Source of the DNA: Verrucomicrobiaceae bacterium
GTDB lineage: Bacteria; Verrucomicrobiota; Verrucomicrobiia; Verrucomicrobiales; Verrucomicrobiaceae
Assembly: GCA_016713245.1 (NCBI GenBank)
Contig: JADJPM010000003.1
Location: 1 to 62,143, forward strand
Reading direction: 5' to 3'
DNA length: 62,143 nt
This document shows, in pieces, positions 58,181 to 62,143 of this stretch (within the stretch, counting starts at the first letter, position 1; each line of letters begins with the position of its first letter). The notes under the pieces were generated by a model. It saw nothing but the letters and a program-made list of their open reading frames with translations. It had not been told where the DNA came from and ran no database searches. Both the position numbers and the translations under genes were made by a program.

Positions 58181-58728
58181 CCTCTCTACCCGCCAAAATT
58201 TCAATCCCTCCCAGCCTTTTTCACCAGCATAATCACCACCCTTTCCACCAACATCCTCACCAATATCGCTGCCGTTCTCAACGCAAAAAAAACCAACAGC
58301 AACAACTACCTGCAATAAACAACTCCACAAAACTGCCCAAAAACCATATAAACAAATCCCTCCTAAAACACATATAACATCCAAACACCAATAAAATCAA
58401 ATACAATAATACCTAAAACTAATTCAAAAATTTAATATATATTGGCTTTAAATCGTTGCGTGGTGCCAAACCGCTCTAATGCGCATTCACGTCCGCAAAT
58501 TCCAATAACAGTCCCGATGTCATAAGCGATGCCCTCAAAAAAAATCCAGCGCCTCACTCGCAACGTGCTCTGGCGAAAACCTCCGCCTCAATGCCGACGG
58601 CGATAATAGTCATCAACGGCTGGCAAACCTTCAACTAAACTGTCCAGACATACAGTGGCACCACTGACGGCCGCCACCGCCCACGCAGCCCGCCAAGGCT
58701 GGCCTGAACACCTCACCCATCACCGCTC
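58181..58728 (+). pseudogene. Degraded equivalents of 16025-16773
   Basis: Only fragments of the two small genes can be aligned. Around 58360-58450 the sequence becomes A+T-rich and barely recognisable; recognisable copy A sequence returns near 58560. Nothing else is seen here. Confidence 0.55.
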
Positions 58729-58905
58729 ATGCCCCGCAAATCCACCAAGATTCCCGCCGTGCCCACGCCTGCCGATTACGCTGCCGCCCGGCACGCCCTC
58801 GGACATAGCCAGGTCAGCCTCGCGGAGGCTATCGGCATGAGCCTTCGCACCATCAAGCACCACCAGCGAATCCGTCAAGGGCAACGTCACGCGGGGAAAT
58901 GATGC
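58729..58905 (+). pseudogene. XRE-type regulator, frameshifted copy
   Basis: Same gene as 16864-17073; the helix-turn-helix (GHSQVSLAEAIGMSLRTIKH) is intact, then an insertion breaks the end. Confidence 0.55.
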
Positions 58906-58933
58906 TCGCCCTGCAATCCGTCCCCTCGCACTC

Positions 58934-59262
58934 ATGAGCACGTCCACGCGCATCCTCACCCTCCGCCTCAAAGAAGGCTGGTGGCGTCAGATCAGCGGGG
59001 CCTCCGCCGTCGCTTTCGACTTCGCCTCAACACGCCCTTTTTCCGAAAGCAGCTCATCGGCCGCAGTATGACGAGATCCCACTCTGGCTCGGCTACCACA
59101 CAAGACAGACGCACACGAAGCGCATGCGCTTCGCTTTGGCGCGGTGTCCCGATCTTCCGCAGGTCATCCACCGCACTTTGGCCCGCAGCCTGTCGATCTC
59201 CTCGCCATCGACCTCTCCGCCCTGATTGAAGATCCCAAAGCTGAGCAGCAAAGCTGCTTGTG
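58934..59262 (+). pseudogene. ASCH-like protein, frameshifted copy
   Basis: Same gene as 17070-17399, with at least six indels. Confidence 0.55.
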
Positions 59263-59299
59263 ATCAGCCATTGACTCCCCGCCGCCATACAAAACTGGC

Positions 59300-60053
59300 A
59301 TGGCAATACTGAAAGCCCGAATCTCGACAAGGTAAAGCGGCGGCAGATCCAGAACATCCTCGCCAAGCAGGCCGCTGGAAAGACGCTCTCCGCACGGGAG
59401 GAGCGTGCCCTCGCGGAAGCCGCCAGCGATCTCCCACCACGGCGCGGACAACTTCGTCAAGACCTCGACGAACTCGCGGGCCGTCTCCAACGTCTCGCGA
59501 AGTCGATTCAGAACTGGCAGCGCAAACTGCCGGAGTCTGACTACGGCCTCGTTCCGATGGACGGCATGAAATCGCCGCGTGGGTGCAGTTCATGGCGGCG
59601 CATCACACTCGCCGGCGCGGAGCCGGACGGGCATCCCGATGACCGAGCCATGATGACCGTCAGCGATTGGAAGGCGGAGGGCTGAAGCTCAAGTGCGAAA
59701 AGCTCCAGCTCGAAAACGCGCCAGGTCGCGGGCGAGCTCGTGCTCGCGGCGGATGTGACGGGGCTTTCGTCCCTCGTCTTGGCTTTCGCCCCGGGCCTTG
59801 AACAATCTCCCCGGGCGTCTCGCGCAAAAGATCCTCAACGTCTCCGATTTCCATGAGGCGGAAGAACTCATCGCGCAGGAGGTGAACGTCGTGCTCAAGA
59901 CGCTGCAAAACGCGGACTTCCTCGAAGCCTCGCCCGCCACTCAGGTCAACGCGGTCAATCCCGTCACTGAAACGGCCGCCACGCCAAAGAAACACGCCCA
60001 AGCGCCAGCCCAAAACGAAGGAAGCGGAAGGCAAAGCGGAGGCCCGCAAATGA
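59300..60053 (+). pseudogene. Terminase small subunit, frameshifted copy
   Basis: Same gene as 17436-18239 with many indels to 59800. The C-terminal tail is a different, shorter lysine-rich sequence than in copy A (likely ending KTKEAEGKAEARK), a real allelic difference. Confidence 0.6.
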
Positions 60054-61954
60054 CCGCGCTTCAGGTGCGTCCGGTGCAGCGCATGTGGGAATGGATCGAC
60101 GAGCACGTCGTCATTCCGCAGGTCATCGGCAGCCTGAATCCAGGGCCGCTCGATACCAGCCTCATGCCGTTCTGGCGGGGCATCTACGATGCTTTCTGGA
60201 GTAAGAAAACTCATTTCCTCACGCTGGCCTGCTCGGCCCGTGTGGGTAAGACCTTGTTTTGCATCTGCTGCGTCCTCCACAAAAAGGGCGTGTGGCCGGG
60301 TCCGGTGCTTTGGGTGGATCCCACGGGCAAAACCGCGAAGGCGTTCTCACGCACGGAGCTGCAGGCGCATATCATGGAATGCCGCCCGGTGGCAGACAAA
60401 GCCATCATCGACAAGACGCACTGGACCACGCTCCTGATGCACTTCACCGGATCCGTGCTGCGCCTCGTCGGCGGTGGCAGTGTGGCCGATCTCGCGGGCT
60501 ATCAGGCGGAAATGGTCATTCTGAACGAAACGGATAAGACAAAGCACAACCTCAAAGGGGAAGCCGCCACGCAGGATCTCGCCCTTGCCCGCACAAAGCA
60601 GTTTCGTTTCACCAGGAAGATTCTGGAGAACTCCACCCCCACCACCGAATGGGGCCGCATCTGGTCCCGCTTCAAGGCGGGCAGTCAGGAGCATGTGTAC
60701 CTTCCATGCCCGCACTGCGGCCATAAGCAGCGCCTCACGTTCTTCGCCGATGAAAAGGAGGTTCCCTTCGACGAGGAAGGCAAACCACTCCCCGCAGGCA
60801 CCAAGCGCGTCGAAAAGACCGGACGTTTCAAATTCGACCACCTGAAGCGTGAGGACGGCAGCTACGACCTCGAGCGCGTCGAGCGCGAGACGGTCTATGA
60901 GTGCGCCTGCTGCCAAAAGACCATTGATCAATCGCACCAGGCTTGGATGCTCCGCCGCTACGAGCTGCGAGCGCACAATCCGGCCGCGCCGGTGGATCAT
61001 CGCAGCTTCCACATCTGGGCCGCGCTCTCGCCCTTCGAAGGCTGGGGCATGATCGCTAAGGAGTTCCTGCTCGCTCGGGGGAGCATCTCGCGCATGCACA
61101 ACTTCACGAACAGCACCCTCGGGCTGCCGTTCGTGCGCAAAGACCACGGACATCAAAATCGACGACATCGACGCCATGATTGCCCGCTCGCCGGAGTACC
61201 TGCTGCGTGAGATCCCGCGCAAGCCTGAGTTCCTCACCATGTGCGTGGACGTGCAGGGCGATGGCTTTTGGTGGACCATTCGCGCCTGGGGCCTGTGCTA
61301 CGACCAGCCCGAGCTGCCCATTTGGGCCGCCACCATCGACTACGGCGCCGCCGTCTCCTGGAAGCAGATCGAGGAGATCGCCGGCATCGAGCCGGACCAC
61401 AATGGGAAGTACAACCATTACACCTTCGACGGCGAGCCCTACGTTGTCTTTGCGGGCCTGATCGACTCCGGCTTCGAGGCGCAATCCAACAAGAAGGTCT
61501 ATGCCTTCACCCTACGCCATGCCGATGTCTTCAGCCCGTCCAAAGGCGGCGGCTGGCAACAGCCCCGCGGGATGGATGTCCGCACCTCCCCGGTGAACGA
61601 TGACCAGCAGGAACTCGTCTGGTATTACGACGACGGCTTCAAACCGAAGCTCTATTACAGCTGCATCAAAGAGCATTCCGTCCTCCGCTGGCTACCGCGA
61701 AACATCGGCCCCGACTACAAGGCCCAGCTCACCGCCGAGCGCACCCAAGAGCAACTCCAGCCCAACGGCGAGGCCAAACTCATCTGGATCGTCCGAAGGC
61801 GAGCAGGGGAACCACCTCGGCGATACCGAAAAGTGCACGAGGTGATCGCCGGGGCCGCCATCGAGGACACTCGACGAGATCCGGGAGAAATACTTCGAAG
61901 AGCACGGCCGCGCCGGCATCGCCAGTGAGGATGAGGATGAACGATGAAACTTGA
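60050..61954 (+). pseudogene. terL: Terminase large subunit, frameshifted copy
   Basis: Same gene as 18236-20205. Here it starts at 60050 (MTALQVRPVQRMWEW), about 22 residues shorter. Frame breaks occur near 61140, 61793 and 61850-61940. Between 60050 and about 61150 it differs from copy A at many third positions yet keeps the protein, so selection has acted on both. Confidence 0.75.
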
Positions 61955-62107
61955 GACTTGAAACTCCCATTTTTTGACACCACTCTCCCCACGTTAATCC
62001 ATCCTACGCCATCGCCCGCTCTGCCCTGTGCACCAGGGCGGTGTCGTTAGTGGAGCAAAGTGTCACACGGGAACACTTTGCCTTCTGACTGATAGGTGCC
62101 TCCCGGC

Positions 62108-62143
62108 ATGACTGTCGAAGACTTTGCCGCCATCCTGCTGGCC
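62108..62143 (+). CDS. Start of the small gene at 20358, cut by the window end
   Basis: First 12 codons, one residue different from copy A (AAILLA against AAVLLA). Confidence 0.6.
   Translation, partial: MTVEDFAAILLA

Larger units (their letters stand above)
42187..62143. repeat. Copy B of the 20-kb duplicated stretch
   Basis: Pairs with 1-20394. Copy B is the cleaner version from 42187 to about 57350, apart from a low-complexity insert at 47273-47420. From 57.5 kb it degrades, and 59.3-62 kb again carries single-base indels. The first half of its terminase differs from copy A by many synonymous changes. Confidence 0.9.

Overview
What it is. The window is temperate tailed-phage (siphovirus-type) DNA, G+C-rich, with almost every gene on the + strand. 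It carries a complete head module (terminase, portal, S49 protease, scaffold, capsid), a tail module (tape measure, tail proteins, fibre), two small holin-like proteins, a lysozyme, a tyrosine integrase and an early/replication region. No 16S, tRNA or other host marker is present. The intergenic spacers built of short text-like repeats (TGAAACY heptamers, GGCGGGC and CGGGC hairpins) remind me of Verrucomicrobiota genomes, so a verrucomicrobial host is my best guess, from memory and with modest confidence.

Layout. Bases 1-20394 (copy A) and 42187-62143 (copy B) are two versions of the same 20-kb stretch, flanking a single-copy centre (20395-42186). The simplest reading is one circular or circularly permuted genome of about 42 kb assembled past its own start; tandem prophages are the alternative. 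Sequence quality falls at both window ends: 1-5.7 kb and 57.4-62.1 kb are full of single-base indels, so many genes there look broken only in one copy. For the shared part, use copy B for 42.2-57.3 kb and copy A for 13.8-20.4 kb. Some differences are not errors: whole genes are present in one copy and absent from the other.

Regions. 20.4-25.4 kb: head genes. 25.5-38.0 kb: connectors, tail and fibre. 38.1-39.1 kb: lysis. 39.1-40.6 kb: probable attP and integrase. 40.9-42.1 kb: membrane protein and divergent regulators. 42.2-46.6 kb: small early genes ending in an HNH protein. 46.6-47.5 kb: first cassette block. 47.5-49.8 kb: ParB-like protein, small protein and a replication-initiator-like protein. 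49.8-54.0 kb: second cassette block, then a truncated integron integrase (54.0-54.4 kb). 54.4-57.4 kb: regulator, DUF3102-like protein, ParB-like protein and an ABC-ATPase/GNAT protein. 57.5-62.1 kb: DUF932 protein, small genes and terminase, all better read in copy A (15.1-20.2 kb).

Main result. The second block (7871-11580 in copy A, 49787-53983 in copy B) looks like an integron cassette array carried by a phage. Each small ORF is bounded by an attC-like imperfect inverted repeat with a ...AA^C box. The array ends at an attI-like site next to a remnant intI that lacks its middle. The two copies share the cassettes far from attI and differ in those next to attI, which is how integrons turn over. 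Unusually, the cassette genes point toward attI. Their start codons lie inside the attC loop, so attC encodes their N-termini, and several take their stop codon from the next attC, so a neighbour swap changes the protein tail. A second attI-like site closes the first block with no integrase beside it. Because intI is truncated identically in both copies, I infer that a host integrase works in trans, with phage transcription reading through the array.
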